A stretch of DNA of 15,000 nucleotides from Pseudomonadota bacterium. GTDB taxonomy: Bacteria > Pseudomonadota > Gammaproteobacteria > Burkholderiales > Burkholderiaceae_C. Under the pieces are notes generated by a model. The model did not search any database. It was given only the letters and a program-made list of their open reading frames with translations, and was not told the origin of the DNA. A program made the translations under genes and the position numbers. The stretch's first letter is position 1. Every line of letters begins with the position of its first letter. Below, in pieces: positions 1-11,161 of this stretch. The DNA lies in the NCBI GenBank assembly GCA_023438115.1, contig JAEZEB010000080.1:1-15000 (forward strand), in the 5' to 3' direction.

Positions 1-34
1 AGCGCGCGCAGCGCCGAACCCCGACGTCGCGCGC

Positions 35-883
35 TCACTCCCGAGAAACCAGCATCACCCCCGCGAGCACCCCCACCGCCCCCGCGATCGCCGCCGGCTG
101 CATCACGTTCCCGAACACGATCCAGTCCAGCACCGCCGTCCCCGCGGGCACCAGGTAGAACAGGCTCGTGACGTTCACGACGTTCCCCGCGCGCAGCAGG
201 CGATAGAGCAGCAGCGTCGCCGCCACCGAGATCACCAGCGCCAGCCAGCCCACGGACACGAGCAGGCCGGCGCTCCACTGCACCCGCAGCGGCCCCAGCG
301 GCAGCAGCAGCAGGCACAAGCCCAGCGCCACGGCATATTGCAGCGGCATCACCTCCAGCGGCGACTGGTCCAGCTTCTTCTGCATGAGCGTGCCGGCCGT
401 CATCGCCACGAGCGCCGCGAAGGCGCACAGCAGTCCCGCCGGCGCGACGCCCGAAGCGAGCAGGCTCTCCAGCACCAGCACCACCAGGCCCGCGAGCGCG
501 AGCACCAGCCCGCCAAGCCGGTGGCGCCGCAAGGGCCGCTCGGTGAGCAGCAGCGTCGCGATCGGCTGCACGCCCAGCAGCGTCGCCAGCAGTCCCGGCG
601 TGACGCCGAAGTCCAGCGCCAGCAGGTAGAAGATCGAATAGCCGCCGACCAGCAGCGCGCCGGTCAGCGCCACGAGGCCCGGACGCCGCCGCGGCCACCC
701 GTGGCCCTGCCACAGCGCCAGCAAGGACAGCACCGCGAGCGCGAGGCCGAAGCGCAGCGAGAGGAAGACGAAGGTGCCGGCATGCGCCAGCCCGTACTTG
801 GCGAACAGCGCGCCGCTGCTCCAGAGGAGCACGAAGAGGGAGGTCGGGCCGAACGCGGCCGTGACCTGGGAATGGATTTTCAT
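35..883 (-). CDS. EamA/DMT-family membrane permease
   Basis: The 282-residue product is almost entirely hydrophobic, with about ten predicted membrane helices arranged as two similar halves. This is the layout of the drug/metabolite transporter superfamily (EamA domains). Family signs include the early segment with LLWSSGALFAKYGLAHAG and the mid-protein segment TLLGVQPIATLLLTERPLRRH, typical of the end of the first EamA repeat. Such proteins export or exchange small metabolites across the inner membrane; the substrate cannot be read from sequence. I chose the ATG at 883 (MKIHSQ) because the in-frame ATG at 937 would add an arginine-rich, non-membrane 18-residue leader; neither start has a strong Shine-Dalgarno. 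It lies 146 bp downstream of the glycosylase gene on the same strand and may be co-transcribed with it. Confidence 0.85.
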   Translation of the reverse strand: MKIHSQVTAAFGPTSLFVLLWSSGALFAKYGLAHAGTFVFLSLRFGLALAVLSLLALWQGHGWPRRRPGLVALTGALLVGGYSIFYLLALDFGVTPGLLATLLGVQPIATLLLTERPLRRHRLGGLVLALAGLVVLVLESLLASGVAPAGLLCAFAALVAMTAGTLMQKKLDQSPLEVMPLQYAVALGLCLLLLPLGPLRVQWSAGLLVSVGWLALVISVAATLLLYRLLRAGNVVNVTSLFYLVPAGTAVLDWIVFGNVMQPAAIAGAVGVLAGVMLVSRE

Positions 884-1003
884 GATTCGCACCGGTCCGG
901 ACGGACGCAGGACGCGCCCGTCCACGCACGTGGACACCCCGCCGCGAGGGCGGGAACCAGGGAAGCCTCAGCGCAGCGGCGGAGGCGGTGGTGCGAAGGG
1001 AGG

Positions 1004-1021
1004 CGGGTTGCAGGCAACCCG
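1004..1021 (-). terminator. possible weak hairpin after the glycosylase gene
   Basis: A perfect 7-bp stem (CGGGTTG / CAACCCG) with a 4-base loop lies 9 bp beyond the glycosylase stop codon. No T-run follows on the minus strand, so this is not a canonical intrinsic terminator. It could be an mRNA 3' stabilising hairpin or a chance palindrome. The rest of the 884-1029 gap shows no recognisable feature. Confidence 0.25.
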
Positions 1022-1029
1022 GTGCGTGG

Positions 1030-1597
1030 TCATGCGCGGATGATAGCGGCGTCGCGCGGGAAGCGGCGGCTCACGAACGGCGAGCCCGCGAGGCCGAAGC
1101 GCCAGGGCACGTCCGCCGCCTTGCTGATGCCGATGCGCGGGCCGACGACGATGTCCTGGTGCTTGTCCGCGGCGAGCACCTCGAAGGGCGGATGGTCCAG
1201 CCGGTGCCCGTTGTACGCATGCTGGATCGCCAGTGCCTGCCCCACGCGCCCGGGTCCGGCGCACAGCAGGCGCACGTCGTGCAGGCCGCGCCGCTCGCAC
1301 ATCGTGGCTATGCCTTCGAGCGGCTCGATCGCGCGGATCAGCACCCCGGCGCCGTGGCCTTCCTCGCGGCAGACGAAGTTCAGGCACCAGTGGATGCCGT
1401 AGGAGCGATAGACGTAGGCGCGCCCCGGCGGGCCGAACATCGCCTGGTTGCGCTGCGTGGGACCCGAGTGCGCGTGCGAGGCCGGGTCCTCGCGGTCGTA
1501 GGCCTCGGTCTCCACGATGCGGCCACCGACGCCGTTCACCAGCAGCACCGCGCCGATGAGGGCCTGCGCGACTTCGGCCGCGTCCCCTTCGAAATCC

Positions 1598-1620
<23 letters not shown>
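1030..1620 (-). CDS. mpg: DNA-3-methyladenine glycosylase (AAG/MPG family)
   Basis: The 196-residue product is a monofunctional DNA glycosylase that excises alkylated purines such as 3-methyladenine, the first step of base excision repair. The family signature GGRIVETEAY is at residues 32-41. By alignment with human AAG, Glu39 would be the general base, and Tyr41 and His49 match the active-site Tyr and His. It is followed by the family blocks TQRNQAMFGPPGRAYVYRSYGIHWCLNFV and LLCAGPGRVGQALAI. The length fits bacterial members, which lack the eukaryotic N-terminal extension. The ATG at 1620 lies inside the end of the upstream ABC transporter gene (23-bp overlap), suggesting translational coupling. 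The adjacent SOS cassette is on the other strand, so shared damage control is not implied. Confidence 0.93.
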
Positions 1621-3460
<1,840 letters not shown>

Positions 3461-3568
3461 CGAAAGCGCTCCAGCGGCGGCCCGCCGCAACGGCGGACCG
3501 GGAGTTTGAACGGAAACGGCCAGGCAGGTGGCGCAAGGGGCGCAAAGCCGGTGGCGGAGAGGGAAGAA

Positions 3569-3588
3569 TACTGTATAAACAAACAGTT
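3569..3588 (+). promoter_or_regulatory. LexA (SOS) box upstream of imuA
   Basis: CTGT at 3571-3574 and ACAG at 3583-3586 are separated by exactly 8 bases, matching the CTGT-N8-ACAG LexA operator of gamma- and betaproteobacteria. By my count 16 of 20 positions agree with the Escherichia coli consensus. It ends 12 bp before the imuA ATG. Repressor bound here would block the promoter and transcription start, so the cassette should be SOS-induced. The site is 109 bp upstream of the divergent ABC transporter start and could in principle affect it too. Confidence 0.93.
3574..3579 (+). promoter_or_regulatory. candidate -10 element of the imuA promoter
   Basis: TATAAA lies inside the LexA box and matches the sigma-70 -10 consensus at five of six positions. 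A start site about 7 bases downstream would give a leader of only about 15 bases, with no obvious Shine-Dalgarno before the imuA ATG. No good -35 hexamer is visible 17 bp upstream, so the promoter may be weak. Confidence 0.5.
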
Positions 3589-3600
3589 CTTTCCGCAGCC

Positions 3601-4422
3601 ATGCCCGCCGCTTCCCGCATCCTCCCCGATCTTCCCGAGCACGTGTGGCGCGGCCGGGAGCTCGCGCAGGCGCAGGAAAAAACGCTGTCCACCGGACACG
3701 CCGCGCTCGACGCGCAGCTGCCCGGCGGCGGCTGGCCATTGGGTAGCCTGGTGGAAGTGTTGCAGCAGGAGGCGCAGCAGCACGTCTGGCAGCTGCTGGG
3801 CCCGGCGCTCGCGTCCGCGCTGCGCGGCAGCGGCGATCCCGCCGTGCTCGTGCATCCACCTTACCAGCCTTTCGGCCCGGCCCTGCGGGCGCAGGGCATC
3901 CCGCCGGAGCAACTGCTGTGCGTGCACGCGGAGAAATTCGCCGCGCGCCTGTGGGCGACCGAGCAGGCGCTGCGCTGCGCGGACGTCTGCGCGGTGCTGG
4001 CCTGGTTGCCGCAGGCGAGGAACGAGGACCTGCGCCGCCTGCACCTGTGCGCGCAGGCGGGCGAGAAATTGCTGGTGGCTTTCCGCGGCGTGCAGGCGCA
4101 GGGGCAATCATCGCCGGCGCGGTTGCGGTTGATGGTGGGCACGGGTGCCCACCCTACGGAGACGGCCGCCGGGTTGGTGGGGGCAAACGATGCCCCTCGT
4201 AGGGTGGGCACGAGTGCCCACCATGCGGCCCCCGATTCCGACACCCTGCAAATCCGCATCCTCAAGCGCCGCGGCCCGCCGCTGCTGCAACCCTTGTCGC
4301 TGCAGGCGCAACCCGCGCGCCTGCGTGCCCTGCTCGCCGCGCGCAAGGCGCGCCGCGCCGACCTTCCCCTTCCCACTCCGAGCGCATCGCATGTACTGGA
4401 TCGCCCTGCAACCGTCGCATGA
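3601..4422 (+). CDS. imuA: ImuA, SOS mutasome RecA-like accessory protein
   Basis: The 273-residue protein matches ImuA (also called SulA2 or RecA-like translesion protein). N-terminal family features are HVWRGRELA (about residues 15-23) and the RecA-like LSTGHAALDAQLPGGGWPLGSLVEVL (about 30-55). As in other ImuA proteins no Walker A loop (GxxxxGK) is visible, so ATP hydrolysis is doubtful. Known ImuA proteins work with ImuB and DnaE2 in SOS mutagenesis; the exact role is unsettled. The conserved strand ILKRRGP near residue 220 confirms the frame. Between the core and that strand, residues 178-208 are encoded by a 93-bp palindromic repeat, giving an added peptide rich in Gly, Ala and His. The gene starts 12 bp after a LexA box, and its end overlaps imuB by 32 bp. 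Confidence 0.9.
   Translation: MPAASRILPDLPEHVWRGRELAQAQEKTLSTGHAALDAQLPGGGWPLGSLVEVLQQEAQQHVWQLLGPALASALRGSGDPAVLVHPPYQPFGPALRAQGIPPEQLLCVHAEKFAARLWATEQALRCADVCAVLAWLPQARNEDLRRLHLCAQAGEKLLVAFRGVQAQGQSSPARLRLMVGTGAHPTETAAGLVGANDAPRRVGTSAHHAAPDSDTLQIRILKRRGPPLLQPLSLQAQPARLRALLAARKARRADLPLPTPSASHVLDRPATVA
4132..4224. repeat. palindromic repeat pair inside imuA
   Basis: Two 27-bp arms (4132-4158 and 4198-4224) are inverted copies differing at two positions and separated by 39 bp. Each arm contains its own hairpin: 9-bp stems GGTGGGCAC / GTGCCCACC around a 2-base loop. The loop region holds another small hairpin (GGGGC / GCCCC). The whole is 93 bp, or 31 codons, and keeps the imuA frame open. 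It looks like a dispersed intergenic-type repeat lodged in a gene. The family differs from the repeats in imuB and dnaE2. Confidence 0.85.
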
Positions 4423-5764
4423 GGAAGAGGCCACGGCCTGGGCCTGGCAGGCCCTGCGCTTCACGCCCCGCGTGGCGCAGGTGGAAGAGGCCGTGCTGCT
4501 GGAAGCCGGCGCGTCCGAGCGCCTGTTCGGCGGCCGCCGGCGGCTGCTGCGTTCGCTGCTGAAGGACGGTGGCCTGGAATGCATCGCCTGGGCTGCGGGA
4601 CCCACCGCGCTCGTGGCCTTGTCGCTGCTGCGGCTGAAGCGGGAAGGGCAGGACGCCCCGGCGGAGATCCCGGAGGAATTGCCCCTGTGGACCTTCAGCG
4701 CCGCGCAGCCGCACCTGCCCACGCTGGAGCGCATCGGCTGCACCACGCTGGGCCAGCTGCGCGCCTTGCCGCGCGCGGGGGTGAGCCGCCGCTTCGGCGC
4801 CGAGCTGCTGCAGGCCGTCGACTGTGCCTGGGGCGACCGGCCCGAGCGTTATCCGTGGATCGCGCTGCCGGCGAGTTTCGACCGCAAGCTGGAACTGCCC
4901 GCGCTGGCCACCGCCGCGCCTGACCTGATGTTCACGGCGCAGCACCTGCTGACGCTGCTGCAGGCCTGGCTGCAGGCGCGCAACGAGGGCGTGCTGGCGC
5001 TGGAACTGGAATGGACGCTGGACCTGCGGCGCCTCGATGGCAAGCCGCTGCCGCCGAATGAAAGGATGGAGCTGCGCACGGCGCAGCCCACGCAGGACAT
5101 GCGGCATCTGCGGCGCCTGGCTTCGGAACAGCTCGCGCGCTGCGCGATCGCCGCGCCGGCCAATGCGCTGCGCCTGCGCACGCTGCAGACCGTGCCCTGG
5201 GGCGGCGTCACCACCAGCCTGCTGCCGGAGGACAACCGCCCGGGCGAGAAGCTGCACCAGCTGGTGGAGCGCCTGAGCGTGCGGCTGGGGGCGGAGAACG
5301 TGACGGTGGCGGAAGCAGTGGAAGACCATAGGCCGGAGTGCATGCAGGAATGGTTGCCGGCGGGGCAGGGCGGTGGGATGGGGAAGGCGGCGTGGATTGC
5401 GGGTCAAGCCCGCAATGACAAAGCCCGGAAGGTTGTCATCCCGGGCTTGACCCCGGATCAAGTCCGGGGCAGGCTCCGGGATCCATCGGCGCCAAACGTC
5501 GACGTCCTTCCCCCCTGGCTCCTGCGCGAACCCCTGCGCCTGCAGGTGAAGAACGACAAGCCCTTCTACCAGGGCCCCTTGCAGCTGCTCACGCGCGCGC
5601 GCCGCATCGAGGCCGCGTGGTGGGATGCGAAGGACAGCGATCCCGTGCTGCGCGATTACTTCATCGCCCGCAGCGACAAGGCCGGCCTGTTGTGGATCTA
5701 CCGCGAGCGCCTGGCCGCGGACCAGGAGCGCGCGCAGTGGTTCCTGCACGGCCTCTACGCCTGA
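4391..5764 (+). CDS. imuB: ImuB, inactive Y-family polymerase-like mutasome adaptor
   Basis: The 457-residue protein resembles Y-family polymerases but starts MYWIALQPSHEEE instead of the catalytic D-x-D segment, as expected for ImuB, which does not polymerise. Recognisable blocks are ASERLFGGRRRLL (about residues 39-51), the helix-hairpin-helix part GCTTLGQLRALPRAGVSRRF (about 116-135), and the C-terminal ImuB signature RRIEAAWWD followed by RDYFIAR and FLHGLYA. Known ImuB proteins bind the sliding clamp, ImuA and DnaE2 and bring the polymerase to lesions. The ATG at 4391 lies inside the end of imuA; an upstream in-frame ATG at 4145 would run through the imuA repeat and is unlikely. Residues 335-365 are encoded by a repeat dimer, placed between the polymerase-like core and the C-terminal interaction region. 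The stop codon overlaps the GAAGG Shine-Dalgarno of dnaE2. Confidence 0.92.
   Translation: MYWIALQPSHEEEATAWAWQALRFTPRVAQVEEAVLLEAGASERLFGGRRRLLRSLLKDGGLECIAWAAGPTALVALSLLRLKREGQDAPAEIPEELPLWTFSAAQPHLPTLERIGCTTLGQLRALPRAGVSRRFGAELLQAVDCAWGDRPERYPWIALPASFDRKLELPALATAAPDLMFTAQHLLTLLQAWLQARNEGVLALELEWTLDLRRLDGKPLPPNERMELRTAQPTQDMRHLRRLASEQLARCAIAAPANALRLRTLQTVPWGGVTTSLLPEDNRPGEKLHQLVERLSVRLGAENVTVAEAVEDHRPECMQEWLPAGQGGGMGKAAWIAGQARNDKARKVVIPGLTPDQVRGRLRDPSAPNVDVLPPWLLREPLRLQVKNDKPFYQGPLQLLTRARRIEAAWWDAKDSDPVLRDYFIARSDKAGLLWIYRERLAADQERAQWFLHGLYA
5394..5484. repeat. REP-like inverted hairpin dimer inside imuB
   Basis: A 26-bp unit on the minus strand (5394-5419; stem ATTGCGGG / CCCGCAAT) faces away from a related unit on the plus strand (5435-5484), with a 15-bp spacer. 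The second unit is expanded: it contains an extra hairpin CCCCGGA / TCCGGGG (loop TCAAG) inside an outer ATCCCGG / CCGGGAT stem. ATGACAA (5415-5421) and TTGTCAT (5433-5439) form a further inverted repeat at the junction. The insert is in frame and translated as WIAGQARNDK followed by VIPGLTPD and RLRDP. Confidence 0.85.
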
Positions 5765-5774
5765 AGGTGCGCGC

Positions 5775-9044
<3,270 letters not shown>

Positions 9045-9068
9045 GCGCCCGCGCGGGGCTCGTGCCTG

Positions 9069-9479
9069 TCAGCAGACCAGGTCTTCGATCACGAAGTAGC
9101 GATAGCGCTGGCCGTAGGAGATGTGCGTGTCCTTCAGCAGATCCAGCACGTGGTCGGACGTGATCTTCGCGTTGGCGTGCACGATGAGGCTGTGGTGTCC
9201 CTGGTGCGCGAGGTCGCGGAAGTGCTTCGCCGTCTCCGACTCGGTGCCCACCGAGGGCAGCAGCACGTCGTCGTCCTCGTCGGTCGCGCCGGTGATCTGC
9301 CGCTCGAATTCCTCCGGCGACGCCAGGCACAGGTCGTCTTCCGACACGCCGTCCTTGCGCAGCAGCTCGCAGGCCCGGCGCGCATCGCCTTCCGTCGGGA
9401 ACATCAGCACGACGTGGCCGGTGGGATAGAAGACGCCGCGCATGTTGGTCATGGCGGATGAGAGGCTGAAAGGCTTCAT
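9069..9479 (-). CDS. conserved small protein of unknown function
   Basis: This predicted soluble 136-residue acidic protein has no signal peptide and no membrane segment. I do not recognise its family with certainty. The N-terminal part (HVVLMFPTEGDARRACELLRKDGVSEDDLCLASPEEFE) has a strand-helix-strand pattern like small stress-type alpha/beta domains. An acidic run ATDEDDD lies mid-protein, followed by a second alpha/beta stretch ending YFVIEDLVC. I chose the ATG at 9479 because AGGAG lies 6 bases upstream; the longer ATG at 9674 adds an arginine/cysteine-rich leader typical of non-coding GC-rich DNA. It is convergent with dnaE2 (24 bp apart) and divergent from the oxidase operon. No catalytic motif is visible. 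Confidence 0.8.
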   Translation of the reverse strand: MKPFSLSSAMTNMRGVFYPTGHVVLMFPTEGDARRACELLRKDGVSEDDLCLASPEEFERQITGATDEDDDVLLPSVGTESETAKHFRDLAHQGHHSLIVHANAKITSDHVLDLLKDTHISYGQRYRYFVIEDLVC

Positions 9480-9511
9480 GGGCGGCTCCTGGTCGAACCT
9501 TCGGCCTAGCC

Positions 9512-9539
9512 AGCATAGGCGTGCGGCCGTGCCGCGCAA
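9512..9539 (-). promoter_or_regulatory. weak candidate promoter for the minus-strand small gene
   Basis: Read on the minus strand, TTGCGC (9539-9534) and TATGCT (9517-9512) are separated by 16 bases and lie about 30 bp before the ATG at 9479. Both match the sigma-70 consensus only partly. The -35 part lies within the inverted repeat at 9535-9555. Confidence 0.25.
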
Positions 9540-9555
9540 GGCCAAGACCCTTGCG
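9535..9555. repeat. inverted repeat between divergent genes
   Basis: CGCAAGG (9535-9541) and CCTTGCG (9549-9555) are perfect inverted arms around CCAAGAC. Outside them the arms continue with two mismatches and then further pairing. It could be an operator for either divergent gene or a transcript hairpin. No T-run follows on either strand. Confidence 0.5.
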
Positions 9556-9610
9556 GCGCAATGGCGAGTCACTGCCGCGCTGCGTGCTCGGCGGTGGCGC
9601 GCGCACCGTC

Positions 9611-9639
9611 TTGCAACGCCGATCCGGCGGGTGTACAAG
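9611..9639 (+). promoter_or_regulatory. candidate sigma-70 promoter for the oxidase operon
   Basis: TTGCAA (9611-9616) and TACAAG (9634-9639) have an ideal 17-base spacer, each matching the consensus at four of six positions. Transcription would start near 9646, leaving about 30 bases before the small ORF at 9675. This is the best pair I see in the 9480-9674 gap. Confidence 0.4.
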
Positions 9640-9674
9640 AGCGCCGTTGCGCTGCTGCGCACGAGGGAGGCCAC

Positions 9675-9782
9675 ATGGACACTCTCCTGAGCTCACGTTC
9701 CCGGCCCTGGCGGACGACGTTCGCGCCGCCCGCCTGCCCCGCGCCTTGCCCATCCCACGACACCCGCGCCGCGAAGGCCTAG
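9675..9782 (+). CDS. possible 35-codon leader ORF before subunit II
   Basis: The ORF begins with ATG after the purine-rich GAGGGAGG (9663-9670, 4 bases from the ATG), a stronger Shine-Dalgarno than that of the oxidase gene itself. It ends with TAG two bases before the subunit II ATG, which would suit translational coupling. The predicted peptide is MDTLLSSRSRPW, then a Pro/Ala/Cys-rich tail with CPAPCPSH; the two Cys and the His could bind metal but this is speculative. It has no membrane segment and matches no family I know. It may instead be untranslated leader sequence. Confidence 0.35.
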   Translation: MDTLLSSRSRPWRTTFAPPACPAPCPSHDTRAAKA

Positions 9783-9784
9783 CC

Positions 9785-11161
9785 ATGGCCATCGCCATCG
9801 CACTGATCGCGCTCGCGCTGGGCTCGGTGCTGTTCCATTTCCTGAGCCCGTGGTACTTCACGCCGGTCGCTTCCAACTGGGGAACGATAGACACCACCAT
9901 CACCATCACCTTCTGGGTGACGGGCATCGTGTTCGTCGCCGTCAGCCTGTTCATGGCGTGGTCGATCCTCCGCTATCGTCACCGCGCCGAAAGCCGCGCC
10001 GCCTACGAACCCGAGAACAAGAAGCTCGAGTGGTGGCTGCTGGTCGCCACCGCCGCCGGCGTCGCGGCGATGCTGGCGCCGGGGCTGCTGGTGTGGGCCG
10101 ACGTGATCCACGTGCCCAAGGACGCGCAGGTGATGGAAGTGATGGCGCAGCAGTGGCACTGGAGCTACCGCCTGCCCGGCAAGGACGGCAAGCTCGGGAC
10201 GACGCATGCGCGCTTCGTCAGCGATGCCAATCCCTTCGGTCTCAACCCGGCGGACCCGAACGGCCACGACGACCTGCTGCTGAACACGCCGGAAGTGCAC
10301 GTGCCGCTGGGCCAGCCCGTCAAGCTGCTGCTGCGCTCCAAGGACGTGCTGCACAACTTCGCCGTGGCGCAGCTGCGCGTGAAGATGGACATGGTGCCGG
10401 GCCTCGTCACCTATGCGTGGTTCACGCCCACCCGAACCGGTTCCTACGACCTGCTGTGCGAGGAGCTCTGCGGCATCGGCCATTTCGCCATGCGCGGGCG
10501 GCTCGTGGTCGACGAGCCCGCGACCTTCCAGGCCTGGCTGGACCGCCAGCAGACCGCGGTGCAGGTGCAAGCGCGCCCGGCTGCCGACGCGGCCGCCGGC
10601 AAGGTGGCGTATGCGGTGTGCGCCGCGTGCCACGGCGCCAACGGTGAAGGCAATGTGGCGATGAATGCGCCGCGCCTGAGCGGGCAGGGTGCCTGGTACC
10701 TCGAGCGGCAGCTGAAGCTGTTCAAGACCGGCGCGCGGGGCACGCACGACAAGGATGTCTTCGGCAAGATGATGGCGCCCATGGCGGCGACGCTGCCCGA
10801 CGACGCGGCCATCGCCAACGTCTCCGCCTACATCGCCTCGCTGCCCGAGGTGCCGGTGGCCACGACGATCAAGGGCGACGCGAACAGCGGCCGCAGCCGC
10901 TACGCCACCTGTGCGGCCTGCCACGGCGCCGAGGGGCAGGGCATCGCCGCCACCAACGCACCGCGGCTGCAAGGCATGAGCGACTGGTACATGGCCACGC
11001 AGCTGAAGAATTTCCGCGACGGCGTGCGCGGCACGCATGCGCAGGACCTCTACGGCGGGCAGATGGCGCTGGTCGGCGGAATGCTGCGCGACGACGCCGC
11101 GATCGGCGACATCCTGGCGCACATCAACCAGCTTTCACCTCGGAACGGGGAGCCGCGATGA
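9785..11161 (+). CDS. coxB: Cytochrome c oxidase subunit II with two fused cytochrome c domains (CoxM-like)
   Basis: This 458-residue subunit takes electrons at its periplasmic CuA centre and passes them to subunit I. The N-terminal half has about three membrane helices (about residues 2-20, 38-62 and 78-98). The CuA domain has all six expected ligand positions: His190, Cys225, Glu227, Cys229, His233 and Met236, in CEELCGIGHFAM. Two class I cytochrome c domains follow, with heme-binding CAACH at residues 279-283 and 376-380, the second ending near the C terminus. This matches the caa3/CoxM type, but many such subunits carry one c domain or none. The ATG at 9785 has GAAGG 7 bases upstream and begins at the conserved MAIAIALI. 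The stop overlaps the subunit I start in ATGA. Confidence 0.93.
   Translation: MAIAIALIALALGSVLFHFLSPWYFTPVASNWGTIDTTITITFWVTGIVFVAVSLFMAWSILRYRHRAESRAAYEPENKKLEWWLLVATAAGVAAMLAPGLLVWADVIHVPKDAQVMEVMAQQWHWSYRLPGKDGKLGTTHARFVSDANPFGLNPADPNGHDDLLLNTPEVHVPLGQPVKLLLRSKDVLHNFAVAQLRVKMDMVPGLVTYAWFTPTRTGSYDLLCEELCGIGHFAMRGRLVVDEPATFQAWLDRQQTAVQVQARPAADAAAGKVAYAVCAACHGANGEGNVAMNAPRLSGQGAWYLERQLKLFKTGARGTHDKDVFGKMMAPMAATLPDDAAIANVSAYIASLPEVPVATTIKGDANSGRSRYATCAACHGAEGQGIAATNAPRLQGMSDWYMATQLKNFRDGVRGTHAQDLYGGQMALVGGMLRDDAAIGDILAHINQLSPRNGEPR

Noticed and set aside
1..34. Possible feature in the first 34 bases
   Set aside because: Too short and GC-rich to assign; nothing recognisable beyond the end of the permease gene.
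4132..4224. The imuA palindrome as a CRISPR repeat, attachment site or miniature transposon end
   Set aside because: Only one inverted pair exists, with no regular spacers, no flanking target duplication and no integrase or transposase nearby; a dispersed palindromic repeat explains it better.
9045..9068. Possible bidirectional terminator between dnaE2 and the convergent small gene
   Set aside because: Only short GC-rich pairing is possible and there is no T-run on either strand, so I do not call a terminator.
9896..9912. Run of CAC/CAT codons giving HHHHHH in an alternative frame
   Set aside because: It belongs to an alternative frame of subunit II; the true frame reads DTTITITFWV, a conserved segment of the protein.
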